A stretch of 64,000 bases of DNA from Rhipidocladum racemiflorum (lineage: Eukaryota > Streptophyta > Magnoliopsida > Poales > Poaceae). Positions 44,691-57,521 of this stretch are shown one piece after another; within the stretch, counting starts at the first letter, position 1, and every line of letters begins with the position of its first letter. Made by a program: the position numbers and the translations under genes. Below the pieces are notes generated by a model, which did not search any database, was not told the origin of the DNA, and saw nothing but the letters and a program-made list of their open reading frames with translations. The stretch spans positions 26,086,001 through 26,150,000 of the forward strand of contig CM070591.1 of the NCBI GenBank assembly GCA_036346355.1, given 5' to 3'.

Positions 44691-45175
44691 AGATCACATT
44701 ATAGCAACAATAATGACATGTAAGTCATTCACATGCTCTCCTTTTGAAGAAAATTAACCACAAATGAGTGGAAATATATATACTCAAGCTAGGGTTTCAA
44801 CTTCCCCAAACCACCATCTCTCCTTCAGGATTTTATAATTTCGCCAATATTGTTTCAACCATAATAGCATTAATGACATATAACACATTCACCAAATCAA
44901 AATCGAATTTCTTAATGCAGAATCGAAGGGATTTGAAGGAATGCTCACCTTTTGAAGAAAACCTCAAATGAGGGCAAATAGAGGGAAATAAATCTCCTCA
45001 AGCTAGGGCTTTAACTTACCCTCTCAACACACATCCTCAAGGATTTCAGATTTTCTCCCCCCAAACCTAAGTCTCAATGAGAGTATGTTCTGTTTTTTGA
45101 GATGGCGACGGGTTTTTTTGGCTCTAGAACACCAACAGAGGAGAGTTCATCCCGACAGGATATAAAACCTAACGA
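44691..45175. other. AT-rich CACTA interior near the right end
   Basis: Low-complexity AT-rich sequence with a few short ORFs. A duplicated ~25-nt pattern, CTCAAGCTAGGG(T/C)TT with AACTT, recurs at about 44788 and 44998. No gene recognised. Confidence 0.6.
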
Positions 45176-45625
45176 GGCTCATCACAATAGGTTCTTACAA
45201 AGAAGTGATTGTGATAACTATATTATCACAATCGGTTCTTTCTAAAAACCGATTGTGATAAGGCTCACTCATTACAATCGGTTCTTTATAAGAACCGACT
45301 GTGATAAGTGGGCCATCATCACAATCGGTTCTTATAAAGAACCGATTGTGATGATGGCCCACTTATCACAATCGGTTCTTTTAAGAACCGATTGTGATGA
45401 CCCCCCTTATCACAATCGGTTCTTACAGAGAACCGATTGTGATGAGGAAAAGGGTCATCACAATCGGTTCTTTCTAAGAACCGATTGTAATGAGGACCCT
45501 TATCACAATCAGTTACTTCTAAGAACCGATTGTGATAACATTTTTCCAAAATTTACTAAAGAGATCACGTATCACAATCGGTTTTTTAGTCAAAAGTTTG
45601 GAACCGACACAAATGAAGCGATAGT
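45176..45625. repeat. CACTA subterminal repeat array, right end
   Basis: About ten hairpin units with ATCACAATCGGTTC and GAACCGATTGTGAT arms run up to the terminal repeat. They mirror the left array and mark the 5' end of the element relative to its genes. Confidence 0.93.
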
Positions 45626-46599
45626 GATGTATCATTCTGTAGTAGTGTCACCGCTCACGCCGCTGCTAATCAGAACAATCAAGTCAATCAGGGACAACGC
45701 CAGAATTCAAGACTGTCAAAGTTCATGAGGACTCAACCACCCACTTTCTCTGGGAATGCCAATCCGTTGGAGGTCGATGATTGGTTAAGGTCAATTGAGA
45801 GGAAGCTACACATTGCTCAATGCATGGGAAATGAGAAGGTACTCTACGCTTCTCATCAGCTGGAAGGTACCGCCGCCGAATGGTGGGAGAATTTCTGCGC
45901 CACGCGGGAGAACCCTCAGGATATCACTTGGGAGGTGTTTACCGCTGCATTTCGTCAGTATCACGTGCCGAAAGGAATCATGGACCTCAAGAAGGAGGAG
46001 TTCAGAGCATTGAAGCAAGGTAACCAGCCGGTGGCCGAATACCTGAATAAGTTCACACAGCTTGCATGCTATGCACCTGAGGATGTAGCGACGGATAAGG
46101 CCAGACAGTCTCGCTTTATGAAGGGACTTAACTCAGCATTGCAGGTGGGATTGATCACCCACACCTTTCCAGATTTCCAGGAAAAAATTGTGAACAAGGC
46201 ACTAATTCTTGAAGATAAGCGCAAGGAACTGGACGAGAATCGGAAGCAAAGGATGCAACAACAGGGATCGCGTCAGGGAGCACAGCAACGCTTGAGGGTT
46301 GCACCAAATCAGTTTTTCAGATTCCAGCCGCAGAATGCAATGAGGACGCCGTCACCAAAGACCTGCACCGCCAATCGTAATTATCGCACCCAGCTCGGCC
46401 AGAAACGTCGCTTTAGGTAGTCAATAGGGGACAGTGAGATGCTGCTACAACTGCAACGAGCCAGGGCACTTCTCCAACAATTGCCCAAAGAAGACAGCAT
46501 GAGTGACCCCAGTCCGCTTCAATCTGGGATCCACACCAGCCAGGACGCCAGCACTAGGAGCAAACCGCGGACAAAGACAAACAGAGCGGCACCTGCATC

Positions 46600-49500
46600 G
46601 TGGTGAGAGGCCGAGTCAACCATGTCACCGCAGAGGCACTTCAGAATGCCACGGACGTCGTACTAGGTAAGTTACTTGTCAACTCAGTACCTGCAACAGT
46701 TTTGTTTGACTCTGGAGCTTCGCATTCGTTTGTTTCTCAAGGTTTTGCTGCTAAAAATGATTTGGAGATTGCAAGACTTAAATGCATGCTTTTAGTTCAA
46801 ACCCCTGGTTCCGAACTCCGAACTAAAGTAGGATGTTCCGGGGTGAGAATATTAATAGATGGGATAGAGTTCCTAGCGAACCTTATTATGTTGGAAACCT
46901 AGACCTTAGATGTTATTTTGGGAATGGATTGGTTATCCAAGCACAATGCTGTGCTAGATTGTGGGAGAGTGATTATCTTAGTTGAAAGCCCGTGTGGAAG
47001 GAAAGTGGAATTTCAAGCTACCGCTGTTAGAGATGGACAATTGATGGTTAACAGCGCAAAGGCAATCAGCATAGAAGATGTCTCAGTAGTGAATGAGTAC
47101 CCGGATGTTTTTCCTGAAGATCTACCTGGTATGCCACCAGATAGAGACATAGAGTTTGTAATAGAACTTGTACCTGGTACAGCGCCAATAGCAAAGAGAC
47201 CCTATCGGATGTCCACCGAAGAATTGGTAGAGATGAAGAAACAACTTGAAGAGTTAATGGAGAAAGGATTTATCAGACCGAGTTCGTCGCCGTGGGGAGC
47301 GCCAGTTCTGTTCGTCAAGAAGAAGGATGGGAGTTTCAGGATGTGCATTGACTACCGTGTACTCAATGAAGTCACTGTGAAGAATAAATACCCGCTACCC
47401 AGGATCGATGACCTGTTTGATCAGCTGAGAGGAGCCGGAGTTTTCTCCAAGGTTGATCTGAGATAGGGATACCACCAGTTGAAGATTCGATCGAAAGATA
47501 TTCCGAAGACCACATTCTCGTCAAGATATGGACATTACGAGTTTACAGTTATGTCCTTTGGTCTGACGAATGCGCCAGCATATTTCATGAATATGATGAA
47601 TAAGGTGTTCATGGAATATTTGGACAAGTTTGTTGTTGTGTTTATAGATGACATTCTCATCTACTCCAAGACAAAGGAAGAACATGCAGAGCACTTGAGG
47701 CGAGTGTTGGAAAAGCTGAGGGAACAGCAACTCTTCGCCAAGTTCAGCAAGTGCGACTTTTGGAAGGACAAGGTGGAGTTTCTCGGACATGTAATGACCG
47801 CAGAAGGAGTCACCGTTGATCCGAGCAATGTAGAAGCTGTGTTACATTGGGAACAGCCGAAGACCGTGACCCAGATCCGGAGTTTCCTTAGAATGGCAGG
47901 TTACTACCGCCGTTTCATTGAAGGCTTTTCGAAAATTGTGAAACCTCTTACGCAATTGCCGAAAAAGGAGAAGAAGTTTGCATGGACGCCAGAGTGTGAG
48001 AAAGGTTTTCAAGAACTGAAGGAGCGATTGACATCAGCACCGGTGTTAGTTCTACCGGATGTTAATCAAAGCTTTGATATTTATTGTGACGCATCGCGCC
48101 AAGGACTTGGATGGGTGCTGACGCAGAATGGAAAGGTCGTCGCTTATGCCTCAAGGCAGTTGAGGCCACATGAGGAGAATTATCCGACGCATGACCTAGA
48201 GTTAGCTGCCGTAGTGCATGCTTTGAAGTTGTGGCGTCACTATTTGATTGGAAACATATGTGAAGTATACACGGACCATAAGAGTCTTAAGTACATCTTT
48301 ACCCAATCAGACCTAAACATGAGGCAGAGGAGATGGCTAGAGTTGATCAAGGATTATAATGTCGGTATCCACTACCATCCAGGGAAGGCTAACGTAGTTG
48401 CCGATGCTCTGAGTCAGAAAAGCCATACTGTGAACGTGTTGGTAGCCACGAGTCAGGATGAGCTATGTGAGGATTTCCAGAGAATGAAGATTGAAGTAGT
48501 ACCAGAAGGATTCTTGGCTGCATTAGAAGTGAAGCCTACCCTGGAGGATCAGATTCGGGAAGGTTAGAAGGAAGATGACAAGATCCGCAGGATCAAGTCC
48601 AAGATGGAGGAAGGCAAGGCAAAAGACTTCAGACTCGACGAGCAAGGCACGTTATGGATGCAGGATCGAATCTGTGTTCCAAACCAGAAGGAGCTGAAGC
48701 AATTGATTCTAGAAGAAGCCCATGACTCTAAGTATTCAATTCATCCTGGAAGTGCCAAGTTGTATCAAGATGTGAAGGAAAGATTCTGGTGGCCGAGCAT
48801 GAAGCGTGAAGCTGCCGAGCATGTTGCGCTGTGCGACATATGCCAGAGAGTCAAGGCCATGCATCAGAGACCAGCAGGATTGCTACAGCCATTGAAGATA
48901 CCTGAGTGGAAGTGGGAGGAAATTGGAATGGACTTCATTACCGGTTTACCCAAGAATCAAGGAGGATATGACTCCATATGGGTCATAGTGGACCGCTTGA
49001 CTAAGGTCGCCCATTTTATTCCAGTGAAGACCACTTACTCGGGAGACAAGTTAGCAGAATTGTATATGACCAGGATCGTCTGTTTGCACGGAGTGCTGAA
49101 GAAGATTGTTTCGGACAGAGGTACCCAGTTTACCTCGAGATTCTGGAATAAACTGCATGAAGCCATGGGAACCCGTTTGAACTTCAGTACAGCTTATCAT
49201 CCGCAGACAGATGGGCAAACCGAAAGAGTTAATCAGATTTTGGAGGATATGTTAATAGCGTGTGCATTGGCTTATGCTACCTCTTAGGATAAAAGTCTGC
49301 CGTATGCGGAGTTTAGTTACAACAACAGCTACCAAGCCAGTTTGCAAATGTCGCCATTCGAAGCACTATACGGTCGACCCTGTCGGACACCGTTGAACTG
49401 GAATGAGACAGGTGAACGCCGTGTCTTTGGACCAGATATTCTTCAAGAAGCCGAAGAACAGATTGCCATGATCCGAGAAAGACTGAAGATAGCACAATCA

Positions 49501-49968
49501 AGACAGAAGAGCTACGCCGATAACCATTGCTGAGACCTGAGTTTTGAACCAGAAGATTTTGTGTATCTCAGAGTTACACCACTCAGAGGAGTTAAGAGAT
49601 TCCATGCCAAAGGAAAACTCGCGCTGAGATATGTTTGGCCATTTAAGGTTCTCAGCCGTAGAGGTGAAGTTGCATACCAACTGGAGTTACCGCAGTCACC
49701 AGCAGGAGTACATGACGTGTTTCACGTGTCCCAGTTGAAGAAGTGTCTCCGAGTACCTGAGGAACAGACACTGCTAGAGTCAATTGAGCTACAAGAAGAT
49801 CTGACTTACAAGGAACACCCCGTGAAGATTTTGGACACAATCGATCGAGAAACAAGAAACAAGTCAACCCGTTTCTGCAGAGTTTAATGGATTAACCACG
49901 CAGAGAGTGAAGCAACTTGGGAGCGCGAAGATGATTTGAAGAAAGAGTTTCCGAACCTATTTCTGTAG
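46600..49968 (+). pseudogene. Pol of A1: protease, RT, RNase H, integrase, chromodomain-like tail
   Basis: One continuous frame over 3.4 kb holds all pol domains: protease LFDSGASHSFVS (about 46700), RT (VVVFIDDILIYS at about 47640), RNase H (FDIYCDASRQGLGW), integrase zinc finger (C..C at about 48830), catalytic DDE positions (GMDFITGLP, VSDRGTQFTS, TDGQTERVNQ), and a tail with WINHAESEATWERE. No indel is visible. The frame is stopped only by single codons: 46900-46902, 47464-47466, 48565-48567, 49285-49287, 49531-49533 and 49885-49887. Most fit C-to-T or G-to-A changes of Gln, Arg or Trp codons. The true end is TAG 49966-49968. Confidence 0.94.
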
Positions 49969-50000
49969 AAAGCCCTGAATCTCGGGGACGAGATTTCTGT

Positions 50001-50014
50001 TAAGGGGGGAGGTT
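50001..50014 (+). promoter_or_regulatory. Polypurine tract of A1
   Basis: TAAGGGGGGAGGTT abuts the second LTR, the usual plus-strand primer for a gypsy element. Confidence 0.9.
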
Positions 50015-51610
50015 TGTAACACCCCAAAATTTTACTTTTCTTAAATTCATGTGTGATTTGGCACTTTGGTGAATTTGTGGAATTTTCTGGAATTTATTTG
50101 GATTTATTTGGAATTTATTTGAATTTATTCCATTTTGAAATAATTAAAGAATTTAACTTTGCAAATAAAATTTTGTTGGAAATATTTTATTTGAGTCCAA
50201 AATGATCCAAAATATTTTCCAGAATTTTTCTTAGTATTTTGCTATTTTTAATGAATTAAATGAATTTCTGGGAATTAATTGGATTATTTAATCGCTGGAA
50301 AAACCTAACCGGTTTGTACTATTCATCCGACCGGACCCGAGTCCGAGTCAGACTCGAGTCCGACCCGAGCTAGCCGTTCCGGTCGAATCCGCTCGGCCGA
50401 ACCCTAACCCGCGTGACCGTTGGATCATGATCCAACGGCCACGATTGAGCCACGTCACCCGAGCCCGAGTCCGACCGAGCCAGCCAGCTAGCCCGAGCCA
50501 GACCCGAGCCAAACCCTCGCACCGTTGGATCTTGATCCAACGGCTGACGTTGAGCCACGTCACCCAATCCGAATCCAACTCGGATTCCGCCGCCGCAATG
50601 GAGTGGGCCTCGGTTTTCGCGTGTTTCACGGACGCCGAGGGCCCTATTTAATGCGCCGCCACCGCTGCCGTGACGCTGACTTCCGTGTGCACCCGTAGCT
50701 CTAGCTCACGCCGCCAGAGCCGCCGTGGTTGCGCCGCAATCGCTCGCCGGAGTTGGAGGAGCGTTCCGCCGCGTTCAATTGCAGTTTCCGCCGTCCTCCG
50801 CCGCCGTTGAGCCTAGATCCGGAACCACAAGGTCAAGCTGCACCAGAGGAGACCCTTCACTTCGCTGGAGGATCCCCGCAACGCCGTGGCCGTGGCCGCC
50901 GTCTTCGTCTCCGGTGAACCAGCCCCGCAGCAAGCCATCGCCGGACCTCGAGCTCCACCAGCCGTCCGATCCACATCCAAGGGTCCAGATCGCGCCACGT
51001 CACACCCCGGTGAGATCCCACGTGCTAATCCCAGATCTATTTCCAACCGTTGGATCTAGATCCAACGGCGTAGATTGTGCCACGTAGCCTAAATCGCACA
51101 GTACTAGATCCATTCTCAGCCGTTAGATCTAGATCGAACGGTTAGGGTTAGCCACGTTGTTTACGTTAGATTGGATCTTGACCGTCCGATCAAGATCGAA
51201 CGGTCCAGATCAGCCGAGTAGTTTTTCTTCTGTGTTAGGCTAGATCCGATCTGGGCCGTTGATTTTCAAATCAACGGCCGAGATCACGCCACGTGCCCGG
51301 GAGGCCGACCGTCGCGGTCAGCGCGGTCAGTGCTCGCGCGTGGAGCATGTCTTTGACACGCGAGGCCCGCGTGTCAGTGGGGCCCGGCTGTTAGCCGTCC
51401 TCAGCCGTGCGTGATGACGTCACTGCTGACGTCATCCGAGGGGCCCACCTGTCAGTGTGACGCGTGAGTCGTGGACCGGGTCCACGGTGGACCGAGCCGC
51501 GCCCGTGCGCCGGGTCCATGGACCCGAGGCGATATGGCGGCACCCGATTGGTCCACGTGTCACGCTGACGCAATAAATGAATTTCCGAAAAAGAAAATGA
51601 TTTATCAATT
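50015..51610 (+). repeat. Second LTR of A1, left part
   Basis: It starts TGTAACACCCC and is collinear with the 5' LTR (TATA-like 50645-50651, LTR-gene exon 1 donor at 51009, palindromes, paired TGACGTCA near 51415). It is cut at 51610 by the copia element. The LTR resumes at 61614, but about 1.1 kb that should lie between, including exon 2, is missing. Confidence 0.93.
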
Positions 51611-53305
51611 TGTAGGACCGAGTAGGCAACTAGATGGGGGGGTGAATAGATGCCGAATAAAATACAACTAATTTTTTTTTAAAAAAAAAAACGACCCCTA
51701 AATAGAGGGAGAAAATCTAAAATCGTGGAGATCAAAAACCCTGGATTAATTAGCGAGACAAGTCGAAAAAAAATAAAATTAGTTCTATCAAAAATCGAAC
51801 AAACCTTCTAATCAAGATCAAAGCAAAAATAAGAGAATATTGCATAAACTTATCCTTTTATTCCAAAACCATCTTCAACAGGATGACACAAAAAATCTTC
51901 TAATCTTCAAAGATTAGAAAACCCTAAACGAAATCTCTAATCTCACAAGATTAGAAAACCCTACACAAACTAAAGTGAGCACAAAAGCTCTTTGTTGTAG
52001 GCACCTTTTGTTCTAGTTCTCTTTCGTTGGATGGATGATTTCTAACCCCCTAGAACCCTCTTATTTAAAGGACTCCATACCCAGCCGAATCCTTCTTGTA
52101 TACGTATCAACCAAGCAGTCTCCATCTCAACTCCGGCCAACATGCACGGTAGCCAGACTCGGACAGCAACTGCGCCTGCCAAAACAGGTCTCCTCTCGGA
52201 CATCCTTCTCGCATACGTTACCCACACATGCACACTCACGCACGCAACACACGCACATATGCAGCACGCACATCACGCACATACACATACGTTCACCACG
52301 CACACATGCATGCATATACATACTTCACGATGTATTTGTATGCATGTATAAAAACTTCGTATACACGTGTATGGCCACCAGCCATCACGCTGTAACGATC
52401 GACTTCACGCGCACTGTTCTCTAGTCCAAACGTCCCGCATGACACTCTCGACCCTCACGACCTCAGTTCCTCCCTGAACCTAGTCTCGGTCCCGTCATCG
52501 ACCACGTTTAACCTCGAGCAACACCTGCACATAAACAAAAACACAAAAACAAATTCCGAGCCCAAGTCCGCGACTTGACTCAATATCAATCCATGCAACT
52601 ACTCACATGAGCATTGCATAAAGTCCACTTCAAAAGAAGCATCATGAAATCATCACAAATTTCATAATCTCAAATTCAAATTATTTCAATTCTGCTCAAA
52701 ACCCTAATTCAGCAAACGCATTCACGACGGACAAGGAAATATGGTCCGGCGTACACATGAAAAATCACTCAAAAAACCATTCACAACGGACAGACAAAAT
52801 CGGTCCGTTGTACAAGTGAAAGTTTCGGTTCCAAGAAGAAAACCAAACGGACAAAAAACACGTTCACAACGGACAAAGAAAATCGGTCCGTTGTACATGC
52901 AAAGGTTTCTGAAATCTTGGAGAAAGAGTTAGATTCAAGCGCTCAAAAGCAAGTCCACGACGGACAAAAAACATTATCCGTCGCATGCTTAAATCGATCG
53001 GTTTTGAGGAAAAAAGAGTTTGGCTCAAAGAGTTCAAAACACGTCCACGACGGACCCAAAGACTTTGTCCGTCGCAGATGGGTAACTTACTGTTTCTTGA
53101 GATCTTGGTCCGGTGCAAAAGCGAAACTTACTGCTTCTTGTCAAATTGACAAAACACATGAACAAACATATTTGTAAATTCAATTCTAAGCCAATTTTTC
53201 AGCACATGATTTCACAATATTCAATTCTTTAGATTTCACAATATTCAATTCATTTCAAATACTCATCATCAAAAAAAAACATGAATCAAAAACAATGATC
53301 CTTCA
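51611..53305 (-). repeat. 3' LTR of the copia element
   Basis: On the minus strand it runs from TGAAGGATCATTG (53305) to CGGTCCTACA (51611), 1695 bp. It matches 59895-61597 almost perfectly except for three short replaced patches. It contains CA/CACG-rich repeat (about 52215-52330) and a hairpin array. Confidence 0.92.
52723..53074. repeat. Five hairpin units in the copia LTR
   Basis: Five units, each with a CACRACGGAC arm and a GTCCGTYGT-type arm around a 12-20 nt loop, lie at 52723-52752, 52782-52811, 52865-52894, 52956-52983 and 53046-53074. The same array is at 61014-61366 in the other LTR. Palindromic motifs in LTRs are reported for Sireviruses; this may be that class. Confidence 0.8.
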
Positions 53306-54393
53306 ATCTCCCCCTTGATGAGTAATTTGACAAAACATAAAATTCTCAATTCTCAAACAGTTTGAATTGAATTTCTCCTTTCTTTTTATTTTTCTTCTAC
53401 TTGACTTGCTCTCCCCCTTTTTGACAAAATAATCATCAAAATCTCAAAACTCCCCCTTAATGAATGCAGTATCTCAAGCTTTGAAGTATATTCAAGGTAT
53501 ATAATCAAAATAAAGCATTTGGTCAATTTATCCAATGAGAAGGCAAATCGTGAGAATATGAAGGCTCTAACACATAGAATAGTTGTTGCATATGCAAATT
53601 AGAGCAAACAAGTAAAATGTCATAAACTGATTTTGCCAAAGCTAAAAAGAAATCTATCATGAGCAAAGAGAGACTTTCAAATTCAGTAATGTTTGTCTCA
53701 AGCCTTTTTCAAAAATTGAATTTCCTTTTTCTCTTTTAGCAAGTTTGACAATTTTGCTTTGTGATCAACAGGGATGACAAGTAACTGCACACTAGCCCAT
53801 ACTTGTGTATGAGTAGGTAGTTCTTTCTTGTATCTTTCTTAGTTTATATTGGCAAGTGGCTTCACATTGTTCTGAACTTTTGTTTAGACAAGTAGCCTTT
53901 TCTTGCATCTTTTGAATTAAAATCCCTGGCAAGGAAGCTGCACATTGTACTAAACTTGTGTTTAGCCAAGTAGCTTTTGCTTGCATCTTTTTCAACTTGC
54001 TTTTATCATTTAAAACACTGATTTTGCTTGAGACTCATAATGATCATTTGAAGTCCAACAAAAAACTCACACATAGTTTCTAATCAGCTCTAGCCTTTCA
54101 ACAGATGACAAGAAACTTTTGAGCCTATTTCACAAATGCCATACTATAATGTACAAGAGCCAAAATATTCTCGAAAAGCATCTCAAATTGAGTTCTTTTA
54201 GTCTTTTAGTCTTTTAATAAGAAGTGAAGCAATGTAGCAATAATTTGACTATATACACAAGAATAGTCAACAAAGCTTTGTACTACATGATGCAATGAAA
54301 ACAGGGGAGTTTTCTTTAAGTGTAACGGCAAAATAGCTCCTTGTAATAACTAAAGCCAAGTAACACAGATGAAAGAGTTAAAGTCAAGACTTC
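53306..54393 (-). promoter_or_regulatory. 3' non-coding region with multiple polypurine tracts
   Basis: Before the 3' LTR (minus strand), pyrimidine runs on the plus strand, ATCTCCCCCTTGATGAG at 53306, CTCCCCCTTTTTGAC at about 53410 and ACTCCCCCTTAATGA at about 53450, give several purine tracts. Sireviruses are known for multiple tracts here. An approximate internal repeat of about 60 nt (CAAGTAGC..TTTTCTTGCATCTTTT) recurs at about 53885 and 53965. No envelope-like ORF is visible. Confidence 0.7.
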
Positions 54394-57300
54394 TCAAATC
54401 AACCCATGGGGATGAATGATCCCAAGTTCACCGCGTAAGAAAGCAAAGCGAGAAGAATCAAGTGGCTTAGTGAAAATATCAGCAATTTGAGCATCCGAAT
54501 CAACAAATTTCAGCTCAATAGCTCCTTTTTCAGCATGATCTCTAAGAAAATGATATCGAACATCAATGTGTTTAGTCCTTGAATGTTGAACAGGATTTTT
54601 AGCAATGTGAATTGCACTAGTATTATCACAAAGAAGTGGAATACTATTAAAGTTAATGCCGTAATCTTTAAGAGTTGAAGTGATCCAAAGAATTTGTGAA
54701 CAACAACTAGCGGCTGCAACGTATTCAGCTTCAAAGATAGATTGAGCAACCGAGGACTGGTTTCTTAGAAGACCATGAAACAAGTGAAGTGCCAAGAAAA
54801 TGACAGTGCCGAAGTACTCTTTCTATCTAATCTACACCCGCAAAATCAGCATCGAGTAATATCCTAGGAGTGTAAGCGAAGAAGAACAAGAATACCAAAT
54901 ACCAAATTCAGAAGTGGAGCGAAGATACCTGAAAATTCTTTTAATTGCTTGTCGATGTGATTCTCGAGGAGAGGCTTGAAATCGAGCGCCTGAGACATCT
55001 TGCAAAATGTATGTCGTGTCTCGGCGATCAAAGTACAGAAGTGATCCAATCATGCTTCTGTATTCTTTTTGGTCCATCTTGACACCATTTTCGTCAAGAT
55101 CCAAAATTGTTGTTGTGCTCATTGGAGTAGATACTGACTTTCCTTCTCCCATGTCAAATTTCTTTAGTAGCTCCTTTGTATACTTGGATTGGTGCAAGAA
55201 GATCCCTTCTTTCGCTTGCTTGATTTGAAATCCAAGGAAGTATGTCAACTCTCCCATCATACTCATCTCGAATTCCCTGGACATCAGCTCAGAAAATTGC
55301 AATACAAGAGAGTGGGAGGATCCTCCAAAGATAATATCATCCACATAAATTTGCACCACAAGGAATTGATCATTTGAATTTTGAGTAAACAGAGTTTTAT
55401 CAACTTTTCCCATCTCAAAATTATGTTGAAGCAAGAAGCCTTTTAATCTATCATACCAAGCACGAGGTGCTTGTTTTAATCCATAAAGAGCTTTTGTCAA
55501 ACGATATACATGATTGGGAAATTTTTCATTTTCAAAGCCAGGAGGTTGTTTCACAAAAACTTCTTCTTCTATAAACCCGTTTAGAAAAGCACTTTTCACA
55601 TCCATTTGAAATAACTTAAAACCTTTTGATGCTGCAAAAGCCAAGAGAATGCGAATAGCTTCTAAACGAGCAACAGGAGCAAATGTTTAATCAAAATCAA
55701 TTCCTTCAAGTTGAGAATATCCTTGAGCAACAAGTCTAGCTTTGTTTCTAACAATTATTCCATCCTCATTTAACTTGTTCTTAAAAACCCATTTTGTTCC
55801 AATAATGTTTTGATTTTTAGGAGGTTCCACTAAAGTCCAAACTTTATTCCGTTCAAAGTTTTCTAACTCTTCATGCATCGCATCTACCCAAGAACTATCA
55901 GTTAAAGCATGAGTAATGTTCTTAGGTTCAAAATTTGCAACAAAAGCAGAATGCATGCATAAAAGAGTTTGAGATGAATTAGAACGTGTCACCCTTTCAT
56001 GAAGACTTCCAATAATTTGTTCAGAGGATGGTTCTTTAAAAGCGATGAGGGAGGTCCAGCTTATTTCGATCGTCGTGGGAGGTGTAGAAGAATCAAGTAG
56101 TAGTCACATTAATTTGTTCAGGACATCTTCCGTTCTGTAGATATGAGCTCATCATCATCATTATCTTCATCATTTTCTTCGAATCTTTTATCCAAAAAGA
56201 TTGGCTCTAAATCTTCTCGTGAACCTGAAATGTCGGGTCTAGCTCCAGGGCTAGCCTCATCAAAAGTAACATCGCATGTCTCTAACAATTTGTTAGTCGA
56301 TAAATCAAGTACATGATATCCACGAGAGTGCAACGAATAGCCAAGAAAAATACCATCTGTACTACGAGCTTCGAATTTATCAAGATTTCCATGTTTAAGA
56401 ATAAAGCATTTGCAACCAAACACTCGTAAGTGAGAAACAGATGGTTTACGATCAAATCTCAGTTCATAAGATGTTTTACCAAGTAACGTTCTGAGATAGA
56501 CCCTATTTGATATATAGCAAGCAGAAGAAATTGCCTCAGCCCAAAATTTTCTTGAAGTGTTGTATTCATCTAGCATAGTTCTAGCCATTTGAATCAAAGT
56601 TCTATTTTTCCTTTCTACAACACCATTCTGTGAGGGAGAATATGGCGAAGAAAATTGATGTTCAATCCCATTAGTTTCACAAAAAGATTTGAACAAAGCA
56701 TTTTTGAATTCCGTACCATTATCAGTTCTTATGGCTTTCAATGTGTTAGGCAATTCATTTATTAATCTCTTAATGAAGACATGAAAAATTCCAAAAATCT
56801 CATCTTTTGAAGATATAAAATGCACCCAATAGTATATTGAATAATCATCAACTATTACTAGAAAGTACAACTTACCTCCATGATTGTACTCGAGATGGTC
56901 CCATCATATCCATGTGAAGAAGTTGACCAGGGCGGTGGTCATTATAGTGGAGATAGGAGCATGAGGGGCTCCAACCATCTTACCATGTCGACAGGAAGCA
57001 CAAACAATATTTTTGCAAGATTTTAATTTCGGCAAGCCACGAATTATGTCTAGACCACTCAATCTAGATAACAGATCAAATCCCATGTGGCCTAACCGAC
57101 GATGCCAAAAATTGAGATTTCTAGATTCTGAAGCAACAAAACAATGTGAACTTGAAGCATTGCTAAAATTTGCTATGAAAATTTCTCCAAGTCTAGATAT
57201 CTCAAGAATCAAGTTTCCAGAAGCATCGAGTACTCTACATGCATTAGGTTTAAAGCTCACTTCAAAGTTTTCATCCAACAATTGTGATCTTGTGAAGGTT

Positions 57301-57521
57301 GAATTTCAGTTTAGACACCGAGAGACATTCTTCAAAGTAAAGTGTTCATTTACCTTCACTGTACCTTTGCGGTGGCGCGTCCAAAGAGTAGCATCTCCAA
57401 AAGTGATCGTCTCGTTCCCAGATGCTTTTGTTAGGGAGGAGAACCAACTTGAGTTGCCCGTCATGTGTTGGCAGCATCCTGAATCAATAACCCAGATGTT
57501 CTCCTTCCCTTCTCGTACCAC
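54394..57521 (-). pseudogene. Pol of the copia element (protease, integrase, RT, RNase H)
   Basis: Order on the minus strand: protease VIDSGCCQHMTG (about 57490), GAG-pre-integrase with HRRLGHMG and CASC (about 57100), integrase core D..D..E (VDDYS, RTDNGTEF, VVERKNRT; 56118-56870), RT (DVKSAFLNG, then IYVDDIIFGG; 54832-55992) and RNase H (AEYVAAASC, ADIFTKPLD; 54394-54795). Frame breaks lie at about 57306, 56904, between 55992 and 56118, and at 54832. A TAA at 55686-55688 replaces a Glu codon of the conserved FDETFAPVAR block. The element cannot make Pol but its LTRs look young, so it was probably copied with help from another copy. Confidence 0.9.

Larger units (their letters stand above)
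32092..45647 (-). mobile_element. 13.6-kb CACTA (En/Spm-type) DNA transposon
   Basis: Termini are CACTACTACAGAA at 32092 and TTCTGTAGTAGTG at 45635-45647, flanked by the 3-bp duplication TCA (32089-32091, 45648-45650), the hallmark of CACTA elements. Hairpin-forming subterminal repeats fill both ends. Two genes read on the minus strand: a TNP2-type transposase (40931-44151) and a Transposase_24/Ulp1 gene (32940-36213). Between them lie GC-rich host-like exon pieces and an internal repeat array. It landed in the gag of A1. Confidence 0.96.
31911..46490 (+). pseudogene. Gag of A1, split by the CACTA element
   Basis: Gag starts at ATG 31911 (MVNTRGNLGG), meets a TAG in its N-terminal part near 32046, and is interrupted at 32091. 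It resumes at 45651 in the same frame once the 3-bp duplication is discounted. The retrotransposon gag domain follows (FSGNANPLEVDDWLRSIERK; AAEWWENF). A frameshift before the stop at about 46418-46420 puts the CCHC knuckle CYNCNEPGHFSNNC (46443-46484) in another frame, closed by TGA soon after. Gag packages the element RNA; this copy cannot make it intact. Confidence 0.9.
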
